A stretch of 64,000 nucleotides of DNA from Diadophis punctatus similis. Taxonomy: Eukaryota; Chordata; Lepidosauria; Squamata; Dipsadidae. The position numbers were made by a program, and so were the translations under genes. The notes under the pieces are model-generated. The model was not told the origin of the DNA. It made no database searches and saw nothing but the letters and a program-made list of their open reading frames with translations. Of the stretch, positions 54,116 to 64,000 are shown piece after piece. Numbering within the stretch: the first letter of the stretch is position 1; each line of letters begins with the position of its first letter. The stretch covers positions 85,421,399 through 85,485,398 of the forward strand of contig JALIGW010000004.1 of NCBI GenBank assembly GCA_023053685.1, given 5' to 3'.

Positions 54116-55304
54116 AGACATTCATCTCTAAAGTACAGAATCTGAGATGATATGAATATGAAAGATAATCAGAAGCACACATATCCAAGAACCTGACCAG
54201 CAGTTCAGCAGGAATTTGCCATTGTCTTGTTTTGGGTTGGCTTTTTGAGCTTCATGGAGATCAGCTGTCCATATATGAACCAGGCAGGCCCAACTCTGTT
54301 TAACTTCTGAGGCTAGAAAATGTTGACCAGAAATTCTCGTGTGTTCGGGTTTTATTTACACACAGATTTATACTGCTTGTACAATTGTAAACCTATCAAT
54401 TGCCCTGTCTCCATCTCTCCAACCCTCTATGCAAAGGTTTCCCATCGTCAATCTTGAAAAATATCTTTCTTTCTTTTTAATCAAAGGAATGACATGTTCA
54501 GGAAAACCTCTCACTGCTTTGATTCCATGCTCTCTTTCTTTTCCTCGAGGAGAGAAACCATCCCATCTTCCTAAATAGAAGCGTCTCAAGTTCTAGCTCT
54601 GCAGTTAAATGACTTTAGAAAGTAATTTTAGGAATTATTTTTGCCTTGCCGAGCTGCTGCGTCAGAGTAAACCACCAGGGGTTACAGAGCTGTGGCTGAT
54701 AATGCAGCTTTACGTACTTATATATTTAGATTAAAGTGGAAATAAGCAGGCGAAGGGATGGCAGAAACTAGGAGAGCTTTTCTGGTGCTGTATGCCGTTT
54801 AATTTTATGAGCATCTTTGCCTTGGATGGTAAATATTAATGCCTGAAATTCCTTATCGATGCATTAAAAAAATAATTTGCTCGCTCACATTCCAAAGTAT
54901 ATTTGCATGCCCCACACACGCAGACTGCAGAAGAATTAAGATTAACAGCTCATGAAAAACAAAAAAAGCAAGGACATATTCCTGCTACTCGGAAAATATT
55001 TCCACAGCAACAGTCCAATCCATGATATATAAACGCGAAAGCAACATTTTGCAAGAATTTTGCAAAGGAAAATCTGATTTAAAAATACGACATATTTCAA
55101 AAGACACGGGGGCGGTGAGGAAAAACCGTAGAAAGGCATTTTTTGTCAGCTGGGAATGGGATAAATGTTGTGATAAAAGTTTGAACTAATCATACTGAAC
55201 AGTCAACATAGCATAATATTTACAGTGACTCACAGAGTTATGTTAAAATTGATAAAAACTTGTGGTGGTAAGATTGTTTGCTAAGGTAGACTCTGTACTC
55301 TGAG
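54116..55304. other. Single-copy-looking sequence
   Basis: No gene supported. 54600-54900 is repeat-free with several TAAT words and may be conserved non-coding DNA. Confidence 0.4.
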
Positions 55305-55785
55305 TGGGTCCTTTATCCCAAAGGAGCTTTTTTTCCCAAGAGGCACCTGGACTTTCTGGTTTCTCTTTGAAGACGTTTCGCTTCTCATCCGAGAAGCTTC
55401 TTCAGCTCTGACTGGATGCTGGGGAATGGAAGGATTTATACTCCTTGCAGACTGGTCATTTGCATCCTTGAGGCCACTTGGAGGTCTATCTGTGTCCTCA
55501 GGGTCACCTGAGTGGTGCAAATGGGTGTGGAGCCTTCTTGGAACTGCTGAAAGGACTGTGTTGTAGACAGGAGATAGATGATGTCATATCCCTCCCCCTC
55601 TGTTGAGAGAGGGCTGTGCAATTTTCACATAGATGGTCTCTTTGACCCCTCTTTCAAACCAGCAATCCTCTCTTCTTGGATGAGAATGTGAAACGTCTTC
55701 AAAGAAAAAACAAGGAAGTCCAGTTACCTCTTGAAAAAAGCATCTTTGGGACAATCATGACCTGGATGACTGAGAATCTCTTTAG
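55305..55785. mobile_element. Penelope-like unit with inverted type A ends
   Basis: A minus-strand terminal unit (55312-55408) and a plus-strand unit (55665-55785) enclose about 260 bp of interior sequence. The left core is intact; the right one lacks box I. The interior includes AAGGATTTATACTCCTTGC, the word found upstream of other type A cores. This may be a small unit with inverted pseudo-LTRs, or two overlapping insertions. Confidence 0.55.
55369..55408 (-). ncRNA. Hammerhead-ribozyme-like motif, type A, best core
   Basis: In order on the minus strand: GAG, CTGAAGA, A, GCTTCT, loop CGGATG, AGAAGC, GAAA, CGTC, TTC. Stem II is perfect over six pairs, stem I can form three pairs with one G-T, and all core bases are present. 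One extra A separates box I from stem II, as in the other types. Confidence 0.5.
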
Positions 55786-56745
55786 ATCCTTAACTTTGAG
55801 TTTTTAATAGTGGCCACGGTGTAAATGTTGGCTGTCTTAAGACACAGAAAGGGCAGTGGTTTTGCTGGCAATAACCGAGGCACCAGCTTACTTTTTGTCT
55901 GAATTCCTAAATTCACCCTGGTATGCTTACAAAGGAAAATTTGCAAGGGTTTGCATTTCAGGGCAAACTTCCTTAGAGATCCGTTTAAAAAAAAAATCAT
56001 ATATCAGGAGCCATAAAATGAAGCTATTTTCTAAAGTGGCTGGATGCAAATGGGTAAAAAAAACGGGAACGTTGAAATGCACACAACACAGGCTGAGTGT
56101 AAGAATCCGGTTACTATGGTAACCAGGCTAATGTAACACTGCCATGCCTCTGCGGGGTGGGGTATCTGTGGGGGGGGGGAGAGCCTGGGATGAAAATGCT
56201 TAAAACTATAATGATTCCCCCCTCCCCACCCACCAGTTAATGAAATAAGAAGAGGAAATGGCAAAAAAATGAGGTCAGTAAAGCATGTTGGCACCCCGGA
56301 AACTTGAAAAGTGGAGCAGAGAATTGAGATTCCGATACAATCTTTTTTGGAAAGCACAAACCAAGACTATGAAGAACGCATTAAGGTCAATGGAACTAAG
56401 TTTATTGGGAGGCGGAAAATGTAACCAGGAATAGACTAATGTTCTCATCAAAGGCTTCCATGCACTACAAACACATCAAAGCATGCCCAGCAGCTCCAAC
56501 GCTCAGCCCAAAGTTACTTTAACGGCAGGCTCCCATCTGCACGTTTGCAAGAAATTAAGGAAAAAATGTCTCCTGGATGAAGCCAAATGGTAGCGTAGAG
56601 TTTGGGGAAGGTTTTTCTGTCAGTATGCATGCCACTAAGATCTAAGTCTAGATCTGACATCACGGTGCCTGGAGTCTTACGGGAGCTGGGATTCTCACCT
56701 GCAATCTTGCAGGATCTTGTGCAGGTAGATTAGATTCTGCTGATG
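55786..56745. other. Single-copy-looking sequence
   Basis: No gene supported. A G-run of nine or more lies at about 56171-56181. 56340-56640 is repeat-free. Confidence 0.4.
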
Positions 56746-56748
56746 TTT

Positions 56749-56791
56749 TGCACACACACACACACACACGAACACATATATACACACACAC
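56749..56791. repeat. (CA)n-rich microsatellite
   Basis: CA units interrupted by GAACACATATAT. Confidence 0.85.
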
Positions 56792-56963
56792 CCTGTTTGA
56801 GGACACCACCTCAGCTGCCTCGAACAAAAGTAATTCTTCCCAGCAAGGTTCTCGTAGACTCACTTTTAAGATTCCCAGAAATGAAAGAGGTCGTTGCGAG
56901 AATTTGAGCCACAGAAGGAGGAAGGTGTACCTTCCTGCTGTCCTTGATGAGATGGATACAGTA

Positions 56964-57363
56964 GAGGTAGTCCTCGATTTATGACCACAAGTTGAGCCCA
57001 ACATTTCTGTGGCTAACGGAGATGTTTGTTAAGGGAGTTTTGCCCCGTTTTACAACCTTTCTTGCCACGGTTGTTAGGGGAATCACTGCCGTTGTGAAGT
57101 TACTAGCATGAATGTTAAGCAAATCCAGATTTCCCCATTGACTTTGTTGGTCAGAAAGTTGCAAAAGGGGGTCATATCACACACATCTCTCTCACACACA
57201 CACATCACAAATATGTGCCATTTATCAAGCGTCCAAATTTTGAACACATGACTATGGGGAGGCTGCAAAGGTCGTGTGAAAAACGGTCATAAGTCACTTT
57301 TTTCAGTGTTGCAGTAACTTTGAATGGTCATTAAGTGAACTGTTATAAGTCAAGGACTACCTG
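56964..57363 (-). mobile_element. Full-length Tc1/mariner-type MITE
   Basis: 400 bp with inverted ends GAGGTAGTCCTCGATTTAT and ATAAGTCAAGGACTACCTG, flanked by TA on both sides (56962-56963 and 57364-57365). This is the signature of Tc1/mariner insertion. A short CA run lies inside. The copy at 2568 is its relative in the other direction. No transposase. Confidence 0.85.
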
Positions 57364-57535
57364 TAGGTGGGGAGACACTGCCTTTAAATGACCTGGCCCT
57401 ATTCCACACAAGGCTTTATAGGACGTGTTGGAAACAGCTTGGGGGCTGGGCATGAAACTTTGGGGCAGCAATATTAGAGGGATCCACCTGATATCCAGGG
57501 GGGCAATTTTATCCAGCAAGGTAGTATAACCCAAG

Positions 57536-57766
57536 AAGAAAGAAGAAAGAAGAAAGAAGAAAGAAGAAAGAAGAAAGAAGAAAGAAGGAGGAGGCGGAGG
57601 CGGAGGCGGAGGCGGAGGCGGAGGCGAAGGAGAAGGAGAAGGAGGAGAAGGAGAAGGAGGAGAAGAAGAAGAAGAAGAAGAAGAAGAAGAAGAAGAAGAA
57701 GAAGAAGAAGAAGAAGAAGAAGAAGAAGAAGAAGAAGAAGAAGAAGAAGAAGAAGAAGAAGAAGAC
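57536..57766. repeat. Polypurine compound array (AAGAAAG, GGAGGC, AGA)
   Basis: AAGAAAG heptamers, six GGAGGC-type hexamers, GGAGAA units, then about 35 AGA units. Poly-Ser, poly-Leu and poly-Phe frames across it are artefacts. Confidence 0.95.
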
Positions 57767-58289
57767 GACAACCAAGAACTAAAAGAAAACAAGAGAAGAA
57801 AGTTAGTTTCTTAGGTCTAGTCACACCACTTATGGTAATAGCTCTACCATGAAAGTCCCCCCTCATTCTCTTTAGATTTTACTAATCCAGTGTCAACAGA
57901 GGCAAGCTTTGTTATTCTTCCTCCTAGAGCTTTAGTATGAATGACCAAAATTTTCACACTCACCCTTTTCCTTTTTGGGTGCTTAGGTTTCTTTAGAAGT
58001 TAAAATGAGCATAGTAAACCTTGCAAAGACTTTATCTGACCTTGTTTACTGTTGAATTTGATCTTTAAAACCCTGAGTAGGCAGAGTTCAGAGTCTTAGG
58101 ACTCCACGTGTCAGATGAAGCCACCCTGTGACAAAGACCTGCTGGCCATGAAAAACCAAGTCAAAACCAGCCAGTCATCCTTGGAGCTTCATAAAACCAT
58201 GGAATATATAAAACCTACCAGCCCTTTGGAGGAAGAATTAGAGAGTAATTTTATCAGTAAATCCAGCACTTCAGCAGCCTGAACTTCAC
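57767..58289. other. No gene recognised
   Basis: Sequence upstream of the CR1 copy. Part of 58100-58280 may be an unknown repeat, but nothing is recognised. Confidence 0.35.
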
Positions 58290-59069
58290 TCCTTCAAACT
58301 ATCAAACAAAATGAAATTCAATGGTGAAAAAAGTAAGGTTCTACATTTAGGCAAGAAAAACAAAATGCACAGGTACAGTATATGTTGTACCTTGCTCAAC
58401 AGTAGTAACTGTGAGAGGGATCTAGGAGTCCTAGTGGACAACCATTTAAATATGAGCCAGCAGTGTGCAGCAGCTGCCAAAAAAGCCAACACAGTTCTAG
58501 GCTGCATTAACAGAGGGATAGAATCAAGATCACGTGGAGTGTTAATACCACTTTATAATGCCTTGGTAAGGCCACACTTGGAATACTGCATCCAGTTTTG
58601 GTCGCCACGATGTAAAAAGGATGTTGAGACTCTAGAAAGAGTGCAGAGAAGAGCAACAAAGAGGATTAGGGGACTGGAGGCTAAAACATATGAAGAACGG
58701 TTGCAGGAACTGGGTATGTCTAGTTTAATGAAAAGAAGGACCAGGGGAGACATGATAGCAGTGTTCCAATATCTCAGGGGTTGCCACAAAGAAGAGGGAG
58801 TCAAACTATTCTCCAAAGCACCTGAGGGCAGAACAAGAAGCAATGGGTGGAAACTAATCAAGGAGAGAAGCAACTTAGAACTAAGGAGAAATTTCCTGAC
58901 AGTTAGAACAATTAATCAGTGGAACAGCTTACCTCCAGAAGTTGTGAATGCTCCAACACTAGACATTTTTAAGAAGATGTTGGATAACCATCTGTCTGAA
59001 GTAGTGTAGGGTTTCCTGCGTAAGCAGGGGGTTGGACTAGAAGACCTCCAAGGTCCCTTCCAACTCTGT
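58290..59069 (+). pseudogene. CR1 LINE reverse transcriptase, C-terminal 233 codons
   Basis: The longest CR1 frame here. From 58311 to 59009 it is open and covers the end of the reverse transcriptase: MKFNGEKSKVLHLGKKN, a CERDLGVLVDNHLNMSQQC block, YNALVRPHLEYCIQFW, the TRGDMIAVFQYLRGCHKEEG block and the FKKMLDNHLSEVV end. The tail GGTTGGACTAGAAGACC with CCAAGGTCCC follows and passes into ATT units. The endonuclease and catalytic RT motifs are missing, so it is a 5'-truncated, non-autonomous copy. The clean frame suggests a recent insertion. Confidence 0.9.
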
Positions 59070-59186
<117 letters not shown>

Positions 59187-59334
59187 ACTGGAGATGGATT
59201 TCTTCTCCTTGATATCTTCTTTCTGTATCGAGGAAATCACTCTGGCCCTTGAAGTTGAAATCCTAATTTTGCTCGGAAAGTGTTTGCCCTAATGTATATA
59301 AGAATATATTGATTCTAAGTTTAAAAAAAAATAG

Positions 59335-59450
59335 CTATGGAGATTCTCAATCATCCAAGTCATGGTTGTCCCAAAGATGCTTTTTCACAAGACAACTGGA
59401 CTTTCTTGGTGTTTTCCTTGAAGATATTTCTCATCCAAGAAGCTTTGCTG
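59335..59450 (-). mobile_element. Decayed Penelope-like type A fragment
   Basis: ATGGAGATTCTCAATCATCC, GGTTGTCCCAAAGATGC and TTCTCATCCAAGAAGC match other type A copies. A deletion has removed the GAAAC region. Confidence 0.55.
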
Positions 59451-60618
59451 GAATGCCTGTAACTCCATTTCCTCCAACTCAATAAATCTTGCTAAAGAAA
59501 ACTTTGGGAGATTTTGCTTGGAAAGGACGACTACTAGTTTTAGGCAGCTGCCAACATGCCAGATGTCAGGAGAAAGGAGCCACGAGTGACACAATGAGCT
59601 GTTCAGAAGGGTATGAATATTGTTGCTTTACTGTAGACAGGAATCTTGCCAGAGTAAAGCACGCTTATGGCATAACTGCTAGATAAATATTGTGAGGTTT
59701 TAGGAAGGATCTTCCTTGTAACTCTTCAGTTTATCAATGTTGTTTCACAAATGTTAGAACACAACTCCAGAAATGCTTTGGGTGACCTGGTTCAGGTTTT
59801 TAAGAATCTTCCCCCCTAATATCCAGTAAGGAAAAGCCAAATGTTAGAAATGTTTCCCATAGTAAATAGCACTTCTTCAGTGAATACAATTGACTTTCCT
59901 TTGTTTGAATGTTTCCACAATAAAATGCATTCTATTTTGTTAAATGGAAGGAGAAAAGTAAACTAGCTTCCATTGAAGTTTGGACATTCATTAATAACAT
60001 ACTCTTTTCCAAAACAAATTTAAAACCTTACAGTTATATTCTAAAATATGTGTAACATATTCTGAAGGAGGAAATGCAATAAACTTGTTGCTATTTGTGG
60101 CATTCCAAGTAGGCAATATTTGAATTTTCTGTGCTTTTTTTTTCAATGGAGTGCTAAGCTTCTCCAGAGGGTGCTATCCTCCCTTGAATATATTTGAATA
60201 CATTAACTCCAATTAGAAGTGAATAGAAGGAATAATTTCAGACTGAATTATGTTGATGGATATGTAAAGAGATTTTCTTGCACTTCTATCCATAATAACA
60301 GAAGACAGAACTGGAAAAAAAACCATGAAATCTGCATAGAAGAAAAAAATGGATGGCCAGTCAGTTGCATGATTAACTAAAGGCCAATCTCGTCCTAACA
60401 GCATCCATATTTTACACACACAGCCATGCATCCATATTCCAAAAGTTAAATAGAAAATAAAGATATTAGCCTGAATACTTGAAGGTGTTGTTTGCAAGAA
60501 TAGCAGGCACTGTATTTCATGCAAATGCCACGAGAGATTTCCAGGGAATGCAAGCATTGTATGTTAAATTGGAAGTAAAAACAAAATAAAATCCTTATGA
60601 GCCTTTTCTGTATTGTCC
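59451..60618. other. No gene recognised
   Basis: AT-rich sequence. A 114-codon minus-strand frame at 60213-60557 has no recognisable domain. Confidence 0.4.
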
Positions 60619-61130
60619 TAAAGAAATAACAGAATAACAGAGTTGGAAGGGACCTTGGAGGTCTTCTAGTCAAACCCCCTGCTCTGGTAGGAAACCCTAT
60701 ACCATTTCAGACAAATGGCTGTCCAATCTCCTCTTTAAAACATCTACTGCTGGAGTAGTCACAACTTCTAGAGGCAAATTGTTCCACTGGTTAATTGTTC
60801 TCACTGTCAGGACATTTCTCCTTAGTTCTAGGTTGTTTCTTTCCTTGATTAGTTTCTATCCTTTATTTCTTAACCTGCTTTTAGGTGCTTTGGAGAATAG
60901 CTTGACTCCCTCTTCTTTGTGGCAACCCTTGAGATATTGAAACACTGCTATCATGTCCCTCCTATAGCTTTTCTTCATTAAACTAGACATACCCAGTTCC
61001 TGCAGCCGTTCTTCATGTGTTTTAGCCTCCTTTCCCCTAATCTTTGTTGCTGTTCTCTGCATTCGTTCCAGAGTCTCAACATCTTCTTTACATTGTGATG
61101 ACACAAACGGGAAGGTATTATAAAGTGGTA
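60619..61130 (-). mobile_element. CR1 LINE 3' portion
   Basis: The minus-strand sequence runs from the conserved tail (GAGTTGGAAGGGACC on the plus strand) through the LFSKAP, KEEGVKLF and QELGMSSLMKK blocks to CKEDVETLERMQR near 61090. Same subfamily as 58290 but with frameshifts and stops. The tail carries only ATAACAG copies, not a long microsatellite. Confidence 0.85.
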
Positions 61131-61279
61131 CTAAGACTTCACGTGATCTACATGGATATGGCCACAAAACCAGGAAGAGTCAAGAGGAACCTTTGGGCCT
61201 TGTCTTCGCAACACCTGCAACTCAAGTTCCACCCAGAAGTTGAGTGAAGCCACCCCATAGCAGCTGGAAGAATGGCTAT

Positions 61280-61360
61280 TCCCAATAGTGTCAGCTCAGC
61301 TTGGTGGCTGGGGAATTCTGGGAGTTGAAATCTTAAAGTTGCCACAGTTGAGAAACATTG
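61280..61360. mobile_element. Half of a palindromic fold-back MITE
   Basis: GGGGAATTCTGGGAGTTGAA and GTTGCCACAGTTGAGAAACA match the right half of the 25300 and 26808 copies. A hAT MITE is inserted at its end. Confidence 0.6.
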
Positions 61361-61368
61361 CCTTAGAG

Positions 61369-61730
61369 CAGTGGTTCCCAACCTTTTTGTGATCGAGTAC
61401 CACTTGGAGGTCCCGTACAGTCGCCGTGTACCACCTGGTTCCAGAGAAACTAAATTCGATCAGATATCACTTTATTTCCATAATTGTACCGTTCCTTTTT
61501 TGGCCCCGCGCATCCAGCAACTGGATTCTCGGGCCGCTGGGACCAGGTGGGTGGCGTGTGGCAACAGTTGCAAATCGTTGCCAGATTATCTTGTGTTAGG
61601 CAGTAAACATTTTTGTGAAGTAAAAAATAACTAACTAAAAATCGTTCATGACCCCGAAAGTGTTTGCGTACCACCTGGAAGGCCCTCGCGTACCACTAGT
61701 GGTACACGTACCACAGGTTGGGAACCACTG
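61369..61730. mobile_element. hAT-type MITE with perfect 8-bp duplication
   Basis: 362 bp with inverted ends CAGTGGTTCCCAACC and GGTTGGGAACCACTG and identical 8-bp flanks CCTTAGAG (61361-61368 and 61731-61738). The sub-terminal words GTACCACTTGG and CCACTAGTGGTAC are themselves palindromic. No transposase frame. Confidence 0.9.
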
Positions 61731-61738
61731 CCTTAGAG

Positions 61739-62280
61739 CTTAGACCTTTTGCACAAGGGAGAAAGTGAGGACAGCATTTAGCCAACTGTGGTTGTTCTCA
61801 AACTACTACTGTCTCAGAAAGGAATGAACTATTTTCCTCGTTGAGCGTTCCAAGCAGGAAACAGGAAACTAACAACACCCATGTACTTATGAACAGCTCC
61901 CGTGTTCTCTCCTTCTGCCTTTACATTGACTCATTTTCTTCCTTCTGCAAAAAACAAGGTGCTGTTAAAGTGTTTTCCTTCTTGACGGCACAGCTCGCTA
62001 GAAAGCTGTCAGAGGAATGCACACAGCAGTGCAAGGAGTTCTCTGGAGGAGAATCGGTTCCAACTGGGTATTAGCATTTGAATGTCTGATGCAAAAATAA
62101 AGAAGAACCGAGCAATGGAGGAGAAACTGGCGCATAATGACATTTCTAGATGCTGGGCACAAATGGGACAGAAATTGTACTGAACCCCATTCTTGGTGCA
62201 TTTTGCCCTGAAATGTTTGATTGGCCATGATTTTGGGGATCTCCTTTTTCCATTTGTATCTGGTTGAAATGTCTATGGAG
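61739..62280. other. No gene recognised
   Basis: Mixed sequence with 76-77 codon frames on each strand and no domain. Confidence 0.4.
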
Positions 62281-62515
62281 CTTCTCAGCCATCCAGGTCA
62301 TGGTTGTCCCAAAGGTGTTTTTTCAAAAGGCAAGTGGACTTTCTTGGTTTTTCCTTGAAGACGTTTTGCTTCTCTTCCTAGAAGCTTCTTCAATTCTGAC
62401 TGAACTGAAGTCAAAACTGAAGAAGCTTCTTGGATGAGAAGCGAAATGTCTTCGAGCAAAACCAAGAAAGTCCAGTTGCCTTTTGAAAAAGCACCTTTGG
62501 GACTCTGGTTGAAAT
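62281..62515. mobile_element. Head-to-head pair of Penelope-like type A units
   Basis: A minus-strand unit (62283-62398) and a plus-strand unit (62411-62515) are separated by about 12 bases, with CTGAAGA boxes facing each other. Both retain the GTCCCAAAGGTG / CACCTTTGGGAC outer ends. Same arrangement as 15130-15362. Confidence 0.65.
62414..62453 (+). ncRNA. Hammerhead-ribozyme-like motif, type A
   Basis: AAA, CTGAAGA, A, GCTTCT, loop TGGATG, AGAAGC, GAAA, TGTC, TTC. Core and stem II are intact. Stem III would be A-T plus a T-G pair. Stem I is weaker than in the 55369 copy. Confidence 0.45.
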
Positions 62516-62940
62516 CGAGCATCCTTTGAATGCAAGCATATGTTCTACCGAGGACATACAGTTCTTCCTTGTTTCAGGATATGGTCTGATCCATTTCAAA
62601 AGCACAACTTCATATTTTCTTAACACCGAACACTGAACCAAGAAAAATCCTGTTAAACCTTCCCTTGTTGATGGTGGCATTTTAGCAGCAGACTGGAGCA
62701 ATAAATCTCATTAAGCTTCCAAGGCAGCTTCACAGCCTCCAAATGACATAGTGAAATAATAATTAAAAAACATGTTGCCTTCTGAAGAGGCAATCTTCTC
62801 GATCTACAAATTACTTGAAGATATTTAATGCCTTGTATGTTTCTCTTGTGAGCGCAGCTTATTTTTTTTACCTGAGCAAGAAAGCTTTCACTGAATTCCT
62901 CACTAGCAGAAGTCCATGAACTTATATATAGTCCACCAAC
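62516..62940. other. No gene recognised
   Basis: Mixed sequence with no supported feature. Confidence 0.4.
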
Positions 62941-62944
62941 AATA

Positions 62945-63205
62945 CTTTTAAGGTCCAGAGAAATCCTCTCCCATCTCCTCTATCGGGTGTACGGAAACTT
63001 TCAGGTCTTTTTGAAGGACTCAAGGCAAATCAGATAAATCTCCAAGACTCTCAGAAAGAGTGCTAATGACTAGAGGACTGCAAGGAATATCACTCCTTCC
63101 ATTCTCCATCATTCAGTCAGAACTGAAGAAGCTTTTTAGATGAGAAATGAAACATCTTCAAGGAAAAACAAAGAAAGTCCAATTGCTTCTTGAAAAAAGA
63201 ACCTT
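62945..63205 (+). mobile_element. Penelope-like 3' region, type A
   Basis: About 170 bases of upstream body (ACTCTCAGAAAGAGTGCTAA, CAAGGAATATCACTCCTTCC) lead into a core at 63120-63159: GAA, CTGAAGA, A, GCTTTT, loop TAGATG, AGAAAT, GAAA, CATC, TTC. GAA/TTC gives a perfect three-pair stem I; stem II has one mismatch. It ends at CCTTTGGCA where a hAT MITE begins. Confidence 0.6.
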
Positions 63206-63224
63206 TGGCACATACCTTGTAAAG

Positions 63225-63764
63225 TTTTTCTGCCGGTTCGCTTCCTCCCACACCACGTGGCTGTGACTCATGGTCATGCATGCGCTTCACACACACACGC
63301 ATGCGCAGTAGCAAAAATTCCCCCCAAAATCCCCCAAAAAGCCAAAAACAAGATGGCGACTGCATGCACAGTGCCAGAAACCCGGCTTCTGTGCATGCTC
63401 AGAAGAAAAAATAAATACCCCCCCCCAATTTTTTTAAAAAAAGATGCCCACGGACTGGCACTGACTGAACCGGTTCCATGATGTCATTGTGACATCACCA
63501 GCAGGTTGCTACTGGTTTGGGCGAACCGGTCCGAACTGGGAATGTTAAGTCCTGGGACTGAAGAGGCTTGAAGCAGGCTTAAGACAACAGCTCTTTATTG
63601 CAACTATATACAAGATCCAGCAGAGAGCCAGGCTGACAGCTTCTCCTTTGATAGGGAGCTGTCAGATGGCTCAGCCAATCAGCAGTCTCCATTTTCCCAC
63701 TTTAACAGCGGACCTTGGAGTAAACAGGCAGGCTCAATATCTAACAGGGAGGAACCCACCTCTG
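63225..63764. mobile_element. hAT-type MITE interrupted by a solo LTR
   Basis: CTGCCGGTTCGCTTCC, GCATGCGCAG and the CGAACCGGTCCGAACTGGGA end match 41739-42066. The final GGAACCCACCTCTG lies after the LTR, at 63751-63764. The left inverted end is truncated. Confidence 0.75.
63543..63746 (-). mobile_element. 204-bp solo LTR
   Basis: TGTTAAG...ATCTAACA boundaries with a 5-bp flank repeat GGGAA (63538-63542) and GGGAG (63747-63751), which the uninterrupted MITE at 42050 shows only once. On the minus strand it has CTGATTGGCTGAG (CCAAT-like), GTATATAG (TATA-like) and CAATAAAGAG (polyadenylation signal) in the order expected for an LTR. No internal region remains, so it is a solo LTR left by recombination between two LTRs. 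Family unknown. Confidence 0.8.
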
Positions 63765-64000
63765 GAACAAATCTTTTGCTTGTTTTCCCCCCCACTTAAA
63801 TCAACACTTATATAAAGTAGGCCACTTATATCTGGAAGCCATAGTCTGTGCTTAGAAAATGCATAATTATATGCGTTTTAAAAAGCCACTATCATTTCTT
63901 TCCAGAAAAGCCATAATTAATTATTTTCTCTTCCTTCAAACAAAATTGAAGGAAAAGAAAAAGAAAACTTATTTGAGGAAATTTATAGCCTCATTCAACT
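63765..64000. other. No gene recognised
   Basis: AT-rich sequence to the window end. Nothing supported. Confidence 0.4.

Noticed and set aside
57343..57866. Poly-Ser, poly-Leu and poly-Phe frames
   Set aside because: They come from AGA and AAGAAAG arrays on the minus strand; no unique coding sequence.

Overview
This window looks like non-genic nuclear DNA from a squamate reptile, most probably an advanced snake. The evidence is the repeat content: CR1 LINEs with a conserved 3' end that runs straight into microsatellites, RTE/BovB LINE 3' ends, squamate tRNA-derived SINEs (including the Sauria type with a BovB-like tail), L2 and L1 remnants, hAT and Tc1/mariner-type MITEs, Penelope-like fragments, and very long ATTCT, TATC, CTTC and GAAA arrays. 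I found no host protein-coding exon, rRNA or functional tRNA gene. Nearly every long open frame is a simple-repeat translation or a transposon remnant.

Layout. 1-9 kb: Penelope-like fragments with hammerhead-like cores, a Tc1/mariner MITE, a LINE 3' end between unusually long direct repeats, and a CR1 copy ending in a 615-bp pentanucleotide array. 9-20 kb: CR1, SINE and L2 scraps, a 520-bp compound microsatellite, and a Penelope endonuclease fragment split by a BovB insertion with an 11-bp target duplication. 20-31 kb: a 570-bp polypurine tract with an internal duplication, SINEs, an L2 3' end, an L1 ORF2 tail, hAT MITEs (one with a perfect 8-bp duplication) and a Penelope 3' end. 31-43 kb: a full-length SINE, a processed retrocopy of an unidentified transcript with 16-bp target duplications, an L2 3' end, an 800-bp pyrimidine-to-purine tract, an inverted Penelope array, and a hAT relic holding a palindromic minisatellite.

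43.6-48.5 kb holds the one near-intact gene-bearing unit. It is a 4.9-kb Ty1/copia retrotransposon on the minus strand with 476-bp LTRs that differ at one base, a 5-bp target duplication, a tRNA-iMet anticodon-loop primer site, a polypurine tract, and gag and pol separated by one frame break. It sits inside an older L2 copy. 48.5-64 kb: more CR1, a 14-bp minisatellite inside an old CR1, a full-length Tc1/mariner MITE, the longest CR1 reading frame, a hAT MITE with perfect 8-bp duplications, inverted Penelope pairs, and a 204-bp solo LTR nested in another hAT MITE.

The most interesting signals are (1) several Penelope-like subfamilies that keep the same hammerhead-ribozyme-like architecture while the helix sequences change, often in head-to-head inverted arrays; (2) the very young copia element with half-tRNA-type priming; and (3) the repeated pairing of LINE 3' ends with microsatellites. 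Family names rest on remembered consensus features and visible structure, not on a database search.
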